Shown: piece by piece, positions 43,327 through 52,760 of the stretch
Layout of the letters: every line of letters begins with the position of its first letter
How positions within the stretch are numbered: position 1 is the stretch's first letter
Assembly: GCA_021044545.1 (NCBI GenBank)
Contig: CP087990.1
Coordinates: 868,001-932,000, forward strand
Direction: 5' to 3'
DNA from: Comamonadaceae bacterium M7527
Lineage (GTDB): Bacteria > Pseudomonadota > Gammaproteobacteria > Burkholderiales > Burkholderiaceae_C
Length of the DNA: 64,000 bases
The notes under the pieces: generated by a model
What the model was told of the DNA's origin: nothing
Seen by the model: the letters and a program-made list of their open reading frames with translations, nothing else
Databases searched by the model: none
Made by a program: the position numbers and the translations under genes

Positions 43327-45933
43327 TCAAGACGCTGGCGCGAGTGCCTTGAAATAAAACACACCGGGGTCATGCAGCGGATTAACGCTGACGTCCACCG
43401 TGGTGCCTGGTACAAATTCGCCTTGCAAAATACGTTTTGATAACGGGTTCTCAATGCGTTGTTGCACGGCGCGTTTAAGGGGCCTGGCCCCAAATACGGG
43501 GTCAAAACCCACTTTGGCCAGCTCTTCAATAGCAGCTTGCGACACCTCCAGACCCAAGTCCATGGCCTGCAGGCGGTTTCTCAGGCTTTGCAGCTGTATG
43601 GCCGCAATAGAGGCAATGTGCTGGGTATCAAGGCTATGGAACACAACGGTCTCGTCAATCCGGTTGAGCAATTCCGGGCGGAAGTGCGTTTTGAGTTCTT
43701 CCCAAACCGCCTCTTTGATAGCGCCATGCTCTTGCCCCACCATGCTTTGAATAATGTGCGAGCCAATGTTGCTGGTCATCACGATGACGGTGTTTTTAAA
43801 ATCCACGGTGCGGCCTTGACCATCGGTTAAGCGCCCGTCGTCCAACACTTGCAACAAGATATTGAAAACGTCCGGATGGGCCTTTTCAATTTCGTCCAGT
43901 AGCAGCACGCTATAAGGTTTGCGGCGCACAGCTTCGGTAAGATAGCCGCCCTCGTCATAACCCACATAACCCGGCGGCGCGCCTATGAGACGACTCACAG
44001 AGTGCTTCTCCATAAACTCGCTCATATCCACGCGCACCAGGTGCTCTTCGCTGTCAAACAAAAAGCCAGCCAGTGCTTTGCACAGCTCCGTTTTGCCCAC
44101 ACCAGTGGGACCCAAAAACAGAAATGAGCCCGTTGGGCGGTTGGGGTCAGACAAACCAGCGCGTGAGCGGCGAATGGCGTCAGACACTGCCGTGATGGCC
44201 TCGTCTTGGCCCACCACGCGTTGATGCAGTTTGTCTTCCATTTGCAGCAACTTGTCGCGCTCGCCTTGCATCAGCTTGGACACAGGTATACCCGTCATGC
44301 GCGCGACCACTTCTGCAATTTCTTCAGAGCCTACTTGTGTTCGCAGCAGTCTGTTGGGTGCATCTGCCGGCTTGCTGGCCTCTTTGTCCTGTGCGGCGTG
44401 CAGTTCTTTTTCCAGTTCGGGCAAGCGGCCATATTGCAGCTCTGCCACTTTGTTGAAGTCGCCTTTGCGCTTGAGCTCCTCGATTTGGAAACGCAGCTTG
44501 TCTATCTCCTCGCGCACATGCGCTGAACCCAGAGCCGCAGCCTTCTCGGCTTTCCACACTTCGGCCAAATCGGCGTACTCAAGCTGCAGCTTGTCGATTT
44601 CTTCTTCAAGCAGCGTCATGCGTTTTTTGGATGCATCGTCGGTTTCCTTGCGCACGGCTTCACGCTCAATTTTGAGCTGAATCAAGCGACGGTCTAGCTT
44701 GTCCATGACCTCGGGCTTGGAGTCGATTTCAATTTTGATTTTGGCGGCCGCCTCATCGATCAAGTCAATGGCTTTGTCGGGCAAAAACCTGTCGGTGATG
44801 TAGCGGTTACTCAGCTCAGCCGCGGCCACGATGGCTGGGTCAGTAATGTCCACACCGTGGTGCACCTCATAGCGCTCTTGCAAGCCGCGCAAAATCGCAA
44901 TAGTGGCCTCAACTGTGGGTTCACCCACCAATACCTTTTGAAAGCGGCGCTCCAAAGCGGCGTCTTTTTCAATGTATTTGCGGTATTCGTCAAGTGTGGT
45001 GGCACCCAAACAATGCAACTCACCGCGAGCCAACGCAGGCTTGAGCATGTTGCCAGCGTCCATGGCACCGTCAGCCTTGCCCGCCCCCACCATGGTGTGT
45101 ATTTCGTCTATAAACAAAATAATGCGGCCATCGTCAGCAGCTACTTCCTTGAGCACGGTTTTGAGTCGCTCTTCAAATTCGCCACGGTATTTGGCACCTG
45201 CCAGCAAGCCAGCCATATCCAGCGCCAATACGCGCTTGTCTTTCAGTGTGTCTGGCACCTCGCCAGCCACAATGCGCTGGGCCAAGCCTTCCACAATGGC
45301 GGTCTTGCCCACGCCAGGCTCGCCAATCAGCACGGGGTTGTTTTTGCTGCGACGCTGTAGCACTTGTATGGCGCGGCGTATTTCATCGTCACGGCCAATC
45401 ACAGGGTCTAGCTTGCCTTGGCGTGCACGCTCGGTCAGGTCTAGTGTGTATTTTTTGAGTGCTTCGCGCTGTGTTTCAGCTTCTGGACTGTCTACACGCT
45501 GACCACCACGAATGCCGTCAATGGCCTGGTCTAATGCGCTGCGACTCAGACCGTGCTTGCGCACCAGGTCACCCGTGGCACTTTTGTGGTCTGCCAATGC
45601 GGTCAAAAACAACTCGCTGGCCACATATTGGTCGCCACGCTTGATGGCATCTTTTTCGGCTTGTTGCAGCAGCGTCAGCAAGTCGCGCCCTACCTGTACT
45701 TGCTCTTGGCCTTGTACTTGCGGCATGGCTTTGATGAATTTGTCAGCCGCCTCGCTCAGCGCATTGACTTGCACGCCAGCGCGCTGTAGCAATGAGCCTG
45801 GCCCATCGGTCTGGCGCAGCATGGCTTGCAGCACGTGCACGGGCTCTATGTAGGCATGGTCGTTGCCCAAGGCCAAACTTTGGGCGTCAGATAAGGCTTC
45901 TTGAAATTTAGTCGTCAGTTTGTCAGCGCGCAT
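43327..45933 (-). CDS. clpB: ATP-dependent disaggregase ClpB
   Basis: An 868-residue Hsp100 chaperone with the full layout: Clp N-domain (1-145), first AAA+ module with Walker A GEPGVGKT (204-211) and DEIHTMVGAG, the long coiled-coil middle domain (about 405-525), and second AAA+ module with GPTGVGKTEL and the Arg-finger region. The end shows the KRAVQQRIENPL motif. It rescues aggregated proteins with DnaK. A sigma-32 promoter (45985-46013) and GGAGG ribosome site precede it. It closes the hom-thrC-moeA-moaD-moaE neighbourhood. Confidence 0.97.
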   Translation of the reverse strand: MRADKLTTKFQEALSDAQSLALGNDHAYIEPVHVLQAMLRQTDGPGSLLQRAGVQVNALSEAADKFIKAMPQVQGQEQVQVGRDLLTLLQQAEKDAIKRGDQYVASELFLTALADHKSATGDLVRKHGLSRSALDQAIDGIRGGQRVDSPEAETQREALKKYTLDLTERARQGKLDPVIGRDDEIRRAIQVLQRRSKNNPVLIGEPGVGKTAIVEGLAQRIVAGEVPDTLKDKRVLALDMAGLLAGAKYRGEFEERLKTVLKEVAADDGRIILFIDEIHTMVGAGKADGAMDAGNMLKPALARGELHCLGATTLDEYRKYIEKDAALERRFQKVLVGEPTVEATIAILRGLQERYEVHHGVDITDPAIVAAAELSNRYITDRFLPDKAIDLIDEAAAKIKIEIDSKPEVMDKLDRRLIQLKIEREAVRKETDDASKKRMTLLEEEIDKLQLEYADLAEVWKAEKAAALGSAHVREEIDKLRFQIEELKRKGDFNKVAELQYGRLPELEKELHAAQDKEASKPADAPNRLLRTQVGSEEIAEVVARMTGIPVSKLMQGERDKLLQMEDKLHQRVVGQDEAITAVSDAIRRSRAGLSDPNRPTGSFLFLGPTGVGKTELCKALAGFLFDSEEHLVRVDMSEFMEKHSVSRLIGAPPGYVGYDEGGYLTEAVRRKPYSVLLLDEIEKAHPDVFNILLQVLDDGRLTDGQGRTVDFKNTVIVMTSNIGSHIIQSMVGQEHGAIKEAVWEELKTHFRPELLNRIDETVVFHSLDTQHIASIAAIQLQSLRNRLQAMDLGLEVSQAAIEELAKVGFDPVFGARPLKRAVQQRIENPLSKRILQGEFVPGTTVDVSVNPLHDPGVFYFKALAPAS

Positions 45934-45984
45934 GGCGTTTGTCCTCCGTTACCTGTGGGCAAAGCCCTTTGATCTATGAGTTGG

Positions 45985-46013
45985 TATATGGAGTGACTAC
46001 GCGCAGTTTCAAG
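45985..46013 (-). promoter_or_regulatory. Sigma-32 heat-shock promoter of clpB
   Basis: On the minus strand CTTGAAA (46007-46013) matches the sigma-32 -35 exactly, followed by a 13-bp spacer and CTCCATATA (45985-45993), one mismatch from CCCCATNT. Together they lie 50-80 bp before the clpB start, with GGAGG at 45943-45947 as ribosome site. Confidence 0.85.
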
Positions 46014-46061
46014 AGGCTTTGCTGCGCACTTGGGCATTAGCCGCAACAAGCTTGATGCAGG

Positions 46062-46546
46062 TCAAGTGCCAGCGTTGCGCGCCTCTATGCCCCAGCGGGC
46101 CAGAGCCGCGTCATCGGCCTCGCGGGCGTCTACCCAGCTGGCACCCGTGCCTGTGTGCTCTTTTTCCAAAATGGCGCTTGCGTCTTCAGGTAGTCCATTA
46201 AAAACTCGCAGGCCTGAAACGACTGGTGCCTGTGCGTAGACGTAACAGCCACCAACACAATTTGGTCCATCAAGGCCAGCTCGCCCACACGGTGAATGAC
46301 CACCGCATCAAACATATCAAAACGTGCCTTGGCCTGCACCACCATGGCCTCTATGGCCTTTTCGGTCATGCCCGGATAGTGCTCAAGCGTCATACCTTGC
46401 ACAGCCGGCGCGTGTGCGTCTTGCTTGCTCCACTCCCGCACAGTCCCTACAAAAGAGCATAAAGCCCCCACAGAACCGTTGTTGGCCCTGAGCTTGGCCA
46501 GCTCAGTGCTGACGTCAAAATCTTGCGTTTGTATGCGTACAGTCAT
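46062..46546 (-). pseudogene. moaE: Molybdopterin synthase catalytic subunit MoaE, frameshifted near the C-terminus
   Basis: The start at 46546 gives MTVRIQTQDFDV, then ALCSFVGTVREWS, LEHYPGMTEKAIEAMV and VIHRVGELALMDQIVLVAVTSTHRH, all MoaE blocks. After FWKKS the frame runs into a stop at 46130, while adding one A to the AAAAA run (T5 on plus, 46161-46165) restores FWKKEHTGTGASWVDARE and an end at 46062, which is the conserved MoaE tail with the catalytic Lys region KKE. MoaE carries thiocarboxylated MoaD to make molybdopterin. The break is most likely a homopolymer indel. Confidence 0.88.
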
Positions 46547-46589
46547 GGCCTTGAATATGTAGTGTGTTGTGGTGTGCTGCGCTTGGACG

Positions 46590-46850
46590 CTAGCCGCCAG
46601 TCACAGGTGGGAAAAACGCCACCTCGTCACCAGCGGACACGCTGTGACCTGGGTCCACAATGGCGTGATTCACCGCGATGCGCAGCACCTGATCTGCAGC
46701 CAGGGCTTGCGCCCAGGGCTGACCCATCGCGACCAGCGCTTGGCGTACCTCACCAGCCGTCGCCGGCACGGCAACCCCTGCAGGCCACGCCTCGTCTGCC
46801 CTACCAATAGCTTCTCGAACGCCTGCAAAGTATTTCAACGTAATGGTCAT
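46590..46850 (-). CDS. moaD: Molybdopterin synthase sulfur-carrier subunit MoaD
   Basis: An 86-residue ubiquitin-like protein (TITLKYFAGVREAIG at the start) ending in the essential Gly-Gly (PPVTGG), which is adenylated and thiocarboxylated before handing sulfur to the pterin in MoaE. The middle (VNHAIVDPGHSVSAGDEVAFFPPV) is the standard beta-grasp end. It is 12 bp after the moeA stop and 43 bp before moaE. Confidence 0.95.
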   Translation of the reverse strand: MTITLKYFAGVREAIGRADEAWPAGVAVPATAGEVRQALVAMGQPWAQALAADQVLRIAVNHAIVDPGHSVSAGDEVAFFPPVTGG

Positions 46851-46862
46851 AGCCTGTCCTGT

Positions 46863-48115
46863 TTAGCCTATCCACTGTGACATGGGCACAAATGAGACTG
46901 TGTCGCCAGCGGCAATAACCTTGCCCGGCGGGTTGTCTACAAAGCCGTCTGCCCATGCCACCGAGGTCAGCACGCCTGAGCTTTGGTTAGGGTACAAATC
47001 AAGTCCGCCTTGCGCGTCGCGCTTAACGCGCAAAAACTCACGGCGTTTGTCTGGCTTGGGCCAGTCAAAATGTGCCACCGCAGCTTGCGCCACCACACCG
47101 GTAGACGGTATGCCCAGCATGCGCTCAATAAAGGGGCGCACCAACACCACAAAGGTCACGAAGCTAGACACAGGATTGCCTGGCAACCCCACAAAGTGGG
47201 CAAAGTCCGAGCTGCTGCTGCGGTGAATACGGCCATAAGCAAATGGCTTACCCGGCTTGATGGCCATGCCCACAAGTCCAAAGAGCCCAGGCTTTCAACC
47301 GAGGGTTTGACATGGTCTTCCTCACCCACACTCACACCACCAGTGCTGACAATCAAATCGTGCTCAGCTGCAGCTTGCTGCATGGCCGCTTTGGTCTGTG
47401 CCAACGTGTCTGCCACGATTGCCAGTTCAGTGACCTGTGCACCCAAACGCTTGAGCAAAGTGGTTAAAAAGAAACCGTTAGAGCTGAATATGGCACCAGG
47501 TGGCAAAGCGTTGGCAGCCACTGTGCCGGGCATTACCAACTCATCGCCTGTAGACATCAGCGCCACTCGCAAGGGCTTTAGCACCGTCACGCTGGCCTGG
47601 CCTATGCTGGCCAACAACCCCAGGTGCGCGGGGCTTAGGCGCGTGCCTTTTGTCACAACCACTTGACCGTTTTGTATGTCTTCACCGCGTAGACGTATGT
47701 TTTGTCCCGAGGTGGCCAGCTTGCTGATGACAACACGGCCGTCTTGCACCACGCAGTCTTCCTGCATCACCACCGCATTGGCATTGGCTGGCACGGGTGC
47801 GCCGGTGAATATGCGCGCCACAGTGCCGCTTTGCAAAGCCTCACCAAACTGTCCGGCGGCAATGCGCGCAGACTGCGGCAAACCGTTATTCATAGCGGCT
47901 TGCGCATCGCCCACGTTCAGCGCATAACCATCTACCGACGAGTTGTCAAAGCCTGGCACATCGAGTTGCGCCAACACGTCTTGGGCCAGCACGCGGCCGT
48001 CAGCCTGAGCCAAAGTAACCGACTCGGTTGTTGTCAGCGGCGTTGCTGCAGCCAGCAATTCAAGCAGCGCGTCGTCCAGCGGACGCAACGGCTTTCGCAC
48101 CGCACTACCCGTCAT
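46863..48115 (-). pseudogene. moeA: Molybdopterin molybdotransferase MoeA, frameshifted
   Basis: From the ATG at 48115 the protein has the MoeA features VDGYALNVGD, GEALQSGTVARIFTGAPVP, and TGDELVMPG, and reaches STGGVSVGEEDHV. After SLGSLDLW the frame goes astray to a stop at 47156; another frame carries on as MAIKPGKPFAYGRI and VGLPGNPVSSFVTFVVLV to 46863. One G missing in GGG at 47269-47271 explains it (LWGMAIKPGKP). MoeA inserts molybdate into adenylated molybdopterin. The ATG overlaps the thrC stop by four bases. Confidence 0.88.
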
Positions 48116-49539
48116 GCCTGCCCCATTTGTACTTGCTCACGTATGTAGGCCTTGACCAAGTCTGCGTTTGCAGGCATGCGCTTGGAGCGCTTTGGCAGGT
48201 CTTCAATGCCTTCAAACTTGGCGGGGCGCGGTGGCTGCTTGCCTGTAGCCTCAACAATGGTTTCAGCAAATTTAATGGGCAAGGCTGTCTCCAACACAAT
48301 CATGGGTACGCCTTCTTGCATGTGCTCGCCAGCGACCTTCACACCGTCTGCGGTGTGCGTGTCAATCAGCACGCCGTAGTCGGCCAGGGCGCTGCGAATG
48401 GTATCTAGCCGGTTGGCGTGCGTGCTGCTGCCGCTGACAAAACCATAGTCGGTGGCCGCTTTGGCAAATGCTGGGTTGGCGCTCAAATCAAAGCTGCCAG
48501 TAGCCCGCAGACTGTCGTCAAACAAGTGTTTGGTCGCTGCGCTGTCGCGGCCTAACAGGTCAAATACAAAGCGCTCAAAGTTACTGGCCTTTGAAATGTC
48601 CATGGACGGACTAGAGGTCTCAAAAGTCTCAGCACTGGCGCGCACGCGATACACGCCTGTGCGGAAGAATTCGTCCAATACATTGTTTTCGTTGGTGGCG
48701 ACGACCAGCTTGTCGATAGGCAGGCCCATCATGCGCGCGACGTGGCCAGCACACACGTTGCCAAAGTTGCCGCTGGGTACGGTAAAGCTCACACGCTGAT
48801 CAGACGCGCATGTGGCCTGCAAATAGCCTGCAAAGTAATACACCACTTGTGCCAACAGACGCGCCCAGTTGATGGAGTTCACTGTGCCAATACGCATGCT
48901 GGTTTTAAAAGCCAGGTCATTGGACACGGCCTTCACAATGTCTTGGCAGTCGTCAAACACACCGTCAATGGTGATGTTGTGTATGTTGTCGTCCAGCAAG
49001 CTGAACATTTGCGCTTGCTGAAAAGGGCTCATGCGCCCGTGCGGGCTGGTCATGAACACGCGCACGCCACGCTTGCCGCGCATGGCGTATTCGGCAGCAC
49101 TGCCGGTGTCCCCTGATGTGGCGCCAAAGATGTTCAACTCTTCGCCACGACGGCCCAACTCATATTCAAACAAGTTGCCCAGCAACTGCATGGCCATGTC
49201 TTTAAAGGCCAACGTAGGTCCATTGGACAACCCTTGCAACAACAGGCCGTCTTTGAGTTTGGTTAAAGGCGTAATGGCCTTGGTACCAAACACTTCAGGC
49301 GTATAGGTTTTGGCGCAAAGGGCTTTGAGGTCAGCACTGGGAATATCGTCTATGTACAACGACAAAATCTCAAACGCGAGTTCGTGGTAGGCCAAGCCAC
49401 GCCAGGCATCCAGCGTGGCGGCGCTGACTTGTGGGTAGCTTTTGGGTAAATACAAGCCACCGTCTGGTGCTAGGCCTGCTAACAATATGTCGCAAAACTG
49501 CTTGGGCGATTGGTCGCCACGTGTAGAGATGTATTGCAT
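48112..49539 (-). CDS. thrC: Threonine synthase
   Basis: A 475-residue PLP enzyme of the long (fungal/enterobacterial) threonine-synthase type, converting O-phosphohomoserine to threonine. The N-terminal YISTRGDQSPKQF and LAPDGGLYLP blocks and PLP lysine K113 in GPTLAFKD are visible, as is the GATSGDTGSAAEYAM phosphate loop. Its ATG shares one base with the hom stop (TAATG), and it overlaps moeA by four bases (ATGA), so hom-thrC-moeA are coupled. Confidence 0.95.
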   Translation of the reverse strand: MQYISTRGDQSPKQFCDILLAGLAPDGGLYLPKSYPQVSAATLDAWRGLAYHELAFEILSLYIDDIPSADLKALCAKTYTPEVFGTKAITPLTKLKDGLLLQGLSNGPTLAFKDMAMQLLGNLFEYELGRRGEELNIFGATSGDTGSAAEYAMRGKRGVRVFMTSPHGRMSPFQQAQMFSLLDDNIHNITIDGVFDDCQDIVKAVSNDLAFKTSMRIGTVNSINWARLLAQVVYYFAGYLQATCASDQRVSFTVPSGNFGNVCAGHVARMMGLPIDKLVVATNENNVLDEFFRTGVYRVRASAETFETSSPSMDISKASNFERFVFDLLGRDSAATKHLFDDSLRATGSFDLSANPAFAKAATDYGFVSGSSTHANRLDTIRSALADYGVLIDTHTADGVKVAGEHMQEGVPMIVLETALPIKFAETIVEATGKQPPRPAKFEGIEDLPKRSKRMPANADLVKAYIREQVQMGQA

Positions 49540-50882
49540 TAGGCCAGCTCCTCTTTGCGCAAATGCACCACTGGTGCCAGTACTGACGGCAACCCCTGTA
49601 TTTGGTCTAGCGCTTGGTTCAGCGTGGCCTCAAGCACTTCATGCGTAATCATGATGAGGTCTGTTTGCCCACCGGCCTGCCCGCTTACATCATGCGCTTC
49701 ACGCTGCAGCACTGCATCTATGCTGATGCCGCATTTGGCCAACAAACCCGTGAGGTTGGCCAACCCCCCCTCGTCAGACACACGCAAACGCAAGTAGTAG
49801 GCGCTGTTGATTTGGCCAATGGGTAGCACTGGCGTGGCCACCATGGCACCTGGCTGGAACGCCAGCGCTGGCACACGCTCAAGCGCGGAGCTGTTGGCCA
49901 CGCGGGCCACATCTACAAGGTCAGCAATCACGGCACTGGCGGTGGGCTCGCCACCTGCGCCTTTGCCGTAGTACAGCGTGGTGCCCACAGCGTCGCCTTG
50001 CACAACCACCGCGTTCATGGCACCTTCTACATTGGCAATCAGACGCTGCGCTGGCACCAGACAAGGGTGCACACGCAACTCAATCCCAGCCTCTACCCGT
50101 TTGGTAATACCCAACAGCTTGATGCGGTAGCCCAACTGCTCGGCGTACTTCATGTCTTGCGCGTCTAGTTTAGTAATGCCTTCAATGTGGGCTTTGTCAA
50201 ACTGCACAGGCACGCCAAAGGCAATCGCACTCATGAGTGCCAGCTTGTGAGCGGCATCCACGCCTTCTATGTCAAAGGTGGGGTCGGCCTCGGCGTAGCC
50301 CAGCTCTTGCGCGGTTTTGAGCACGCTGGCAAAGTCCAAGCCCTTTGAGCGCATTTCGCTCAGAATAAAGTTGGTGGTGCCATTGATGATGCCGGCCAAC
50401 CACTCAATGCGGTTGGCCGTTAAACCCTCGCGCAACGCCTTGATGATCGGAATACCTCCCGCCACAGCCGCCTCAAAGGCCACAACCACACCAGCTTTGT
50501 TGGCTGCATTAAAAATCTCTGCACCGTGCTCGGCCAACAACGCCTTGTTGGCTGTAACAACATGCTTGCCATTGGCAATGGCTTGCAACACCAGGTCTCG
50601 CGCCAGTGTGGTGCCACCAATGAGCTCTACCACCACGTCTACTTGCTGATCTTTAACAATGTCTGCAGCGTCTGCCACCACGCGCACGCCAGCGTCTGCC
50701 AACGGCTTGGCCGCGGCCAAGTTGCGCCGACTGGCCATGACAACCTCAATCGTGCGCCCAGCGCGACGGCTGATCTCGTCTTGGTTGCGCGTGAGCACAT
50801 CAAACACGGACTGGCCAACATTGCCAATACCTAATAGACCTAAACGAAGTGGCGACTGAGAAACAGGTGAGACAGACTGCAT
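49539..50882 (-). CDS. hom: Homoserine dehydrogenase
   Basis: A 447-residue enzyme with the NAD(P) loop LLGIGNVGQSV (residues 16-26), the VTANKALLAEHG substrate-domain block, GIINGTTNFILSEM, and the catalytic-Lys region in AEADPTFDIEGVDAAHKLALM. A C-terminal ACT domain (about 360-447, LRVSDEGGLANLTGLLAKC) suggests feedback control by threonine. It makes homoserine for threonine and methionine. Confidence 0.96.
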   Translation of the reverse strand: MQSVSPVSQSPLRLGLLGIGNVGQSVFDVLTRNQDEISRRAGRTIEVVMASRRNLAAAKPLADAGVRVVADAADIVKDQQVDVVVELIGGTTLARDLVLQAIANGKHVVTANKALLAEHGAEIFNAANKAGVVVAFEAAVAGGIPIIKALREGLTANRIEWLAGIINGTTNFILSEMRSKGLDFASVLKTAQELGYAEADPTFDIEGVDAAHKLALMSAIAFGVPVQFDKAHIEGITKLDAQDMKYAEQLGYRIKLLGITKRVEAGIELRVHPCLVPAQRLIANVEGAMNAVVVQGDAVGTTLYYGKGAGGEPTASAVIADLVDVARVANSSALERVPALAFQPGAMVATPVLPIGQINSAYYLRLRVSDEGGLANLTGLLAKCGISIDAVLQREAHDVSGQAGGQTDLIMITHEVLEATLNQALDQIQGLPSVLAPVVHLRKEELA

Positions 50883-50965
50883 AAATAGAAAGACGCTAAG
50901 CGCTTGGGGTAAGTTTGTAAAAGTCAGAAAAGGATTGGCAACGTGGGCGAACTGTGGGCTTGGGC

Positions 50966-52201
50966 TTAAACCGTGCGCCGAATGGTGGCCAGGTAACGTG
51001 CAATGCGGTTGATGGCATCGCGCAAGTCGTCCTCGTGGGGCAAGAACACCACGCGGAAGTGGTCTGGCGTGGGGTAGTTGAAGCCAGTGCCCTGCACCAC
51101 CAGCACTTTTTCTTGAGCCAACAAGTCGTAGGCAAACTGTTGATCATCGGTGATGTTGTACATCTCGCGGTCTAGCTTGGCAAACATGTACAACGCCGCC
51201 TTGGGCTTGACCACAGACACGCCTGGAATGGCGCTTAACAACTCGTAGGCCAAGTCGCGCTGGCGGCACAAGCGCCCCGTGGGCGCGACCAAGTCATCAA
51301 TGCTTTGATAGCCACCAAGTGCTGTTTGAATGGCCAGTTGTCCCGGCGTGTTGGCACACAAGCGCATGGACGCCAACATGTTCAAGCCTTCTATGTAGTC
51401 GCTGGCCGCGCGTTTGTCGCCTGACACCACCATCCAACCAGCACGGTAGCCACACGAGCGGTAGTTTTTAGACAGGCCATTGAACGTCACAAACAACAAG
51501 TCATCTGCCAGTGATGCGATTGATGTGTGCTTGTTGCCGTCGAACAGCGTTTTGTCGTAAATCTCGTCGGCAAAAATAATCAAGTCATGCTTGCGCGCCA
51601 GCTCAATCACACCCAGCAAGGTTTCGTTGCTGTACAGCGCGCCGGTTGGGTTGTTGGGATTGATGATGACAATGCCGCGCGTGTTGGCGGTAATTTTGCT
51701 GGCCATGTCGGCCAAATCAGGTGCCCACGCAGCGGCCTCGTCGCACATGTAGTGCACAGGCGTGCCGCCAGACAAAGATACAGACGCTGTCCACAGCGGG
51801 TAGTCTGGCGCGGGCACCAGTATTTCGTCGCCCGCGTTGAGCAATGCATTCATGCTCATGGTGATGAGTTCGCTGGCACCGTTGCCCAAATAAACGTCGT
51901 CTACAGAGACGTTGGCAATACCCTTTTCCTGGGTGTAGTGCACCACCGACTTGCGAGGAGCGAACAAGCCCTTGCTGTCCGTGTAGCCAGCGCTTTGGGC
52001 CAGGTTGCGAATCATGTCTTGCACGATTTCATCGGGCGGCTCAAGGCCAAATACGGCGAGGTTGCCAATATTGAGCTTGATGATTTTTTGACCGTCTTCC
52101 TCCATCGCGCGCGCTTTGTCCAGCACTGGGCCTCGAATGTCATAACAAACGTTGGCCAGCTTTGTAGACTTTTGAATGGACTTGATAGACACAATACGCA
52201 C
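50966..52201 (-). CDS. Pyridoxal-phosphate aminotransferase, alanine-type (AlaA/AlaT-like)
   Basis: A 411-residue class I aminotransferase. The start KSIQKSTKLANVCYDIRGPV and KIIKLNIGNLAVFG, the NPNNPTGALYS loop, DEIYDKTLFDG and the PLP lysine in FNGLSKNYRSCGYRAGWM mark the AlaA/YfbQ subgroup that makes alanine from pyruvate and glutamate. Start is GTG at 52201 (a second GTG is at 52192). It lies 83 bp upstream of hom; in Burkholderiales this aminotransferase often heads the hom-thrC cluster, perhaps balancing pyruvate and aspartate-derived amino acids. Function beyond transamination is inference. Confidence 0.9.
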   Translation of the reverse strand: MRIVSIKSIQKSTKLANVCYDIRGPVLDKARAMEEDGQKIIKLNIGNLAVFGLEPPDEIVQDMIRNLAQSAGYTDSKGLFAPRKSVVHYTQEKGIANVSVDDVYLGNGASELITMSMNALLNAGDEILVPAPDYPLWTASVSLSGGTPVHYMCDEAAAWAPDLADMASKITANTRGIVIINPNNPTGALYSNETLLGVIELARKHDLIIFADEIYDKTLFDGNKHTSIASLADDLLFVTFNGLSKNYRSCGYRAGWMVVSGDKRAASDYIEGLNMLASMRLCANTPGQLAIQTALGGYQSIDDLVAPTGRLCRQRDLAYELLSAIPGVSVVKPKAALYMFAKLDREMYNITDDQQFAYDLLAQEKVLVVQGTGFNYPTPDHFRVVFLPHEDDLRDAINRIARYLATIRRTV

Positions 52202-52280
52202 CCGTTAAACAGAACACCACCCCATCAACCCAGACCAAATGGTTTTCATTCGCGACTGTGCATGGTTCAAGGGGGAAACC

Positions 52281-52321
52281 TATAATTTCACCATACTTTG
52301 CGGGCGTTTTTGCCCGCAAAG
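52281..52321 (+). promoter_or_regulatory. Promoter -10 (TATAAT) and 5' stem-loop of the Mth938 gene
   Basis: A perfect TATAAT at 52281-52286 would start transcription near 52293. Only three bases later begins a ten-base-pair hairpin: CTTTGCGGGC (52296-52305) with GCCCGCAAAG (52312-52321) around GTTTTT. No T-run follows, so it is a 5' end structure rather than a terminator, likely a stabiliser or regulator of the short leader. Confidence 0.65.
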
Positions 52322-52350
52322 CCTTTTAGGTCAACCTTTTTAGCCCATAC

Positions 52351-52728
52351 ATGAAACTTGAACCCGACCACCCCAGCGTGCAGGCCATACAAGCGGCCCA
52401 AACCGACTGGGTGCAAGTTGAAGGCCAGCGCATAGAAAACAGCGTGGTCTTGGGCTCACACGGTGAGCGCCAGGCTTGGGATTGCACCAGCGCCGTCGAC
52501 TTGACGCCTGCACACTTTGAGCAAATTTGCGCGCTAAGGCCAGAGTTGGTGATTTTTGGCAGCGGTGCCAAGCAACAGTTTGTGCACCCCAGGCTTTACC
52601 AGTCACTCATTGCGGCGGGCATTGGTGTAGAGACCATGGACACCTTGGCAGCTTGCCGCACCTACAACGTGCTGGCCAGCGAAGACCGCCATGTGGTGGC
52701 AGCCCTCATCATCTCGCCTGCCGCCTAG
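52351..52728 (+). CDS. Mth938-like domain protein (DUF498 / NDUFAF3-like)
   Basis: A 125-residue protein with the Mth938 fold signature: a central LRPELVIFGSGAKQQF and the C-terminal GIGVETMDTLAACRTYNVLASEDRHVVAALI blocks (paraphrased from about residues 60-75 and 88-118). The family includes the mitochondrial complex I assembly factor NDUFAF3; bacterial function is not established. Promoter and a 5' hairpin lie just upstream. msrB follows 32 bp later in the same direction. Confidence 0.85.
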   Translation: MKLEPDHPSVQAIQAAQTDWVQVEGQRIENSVVLGSHGERQAWDCTSAVDLTPAHFEQICALRPELVIFGSGAKQQFVHPRLYQSLIAAGIGVETMDTLAACRTYNVLASEDRHVVAALIISPAA

Positions 52729-52760
52729 CAGCTTCCAGCAACATAAAACAGAAAGCCCTC

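Noticed and set aside
46959..47155. Gene between moeA fragments
   Set aside because: Short frames here are shadows of the frameshifted moeA.
51527..52285. Long plus-strand frame opposite the alanine-type aminotransferase
   Set aside because: Antisense shadow; it also crosses the divergent promoter region.
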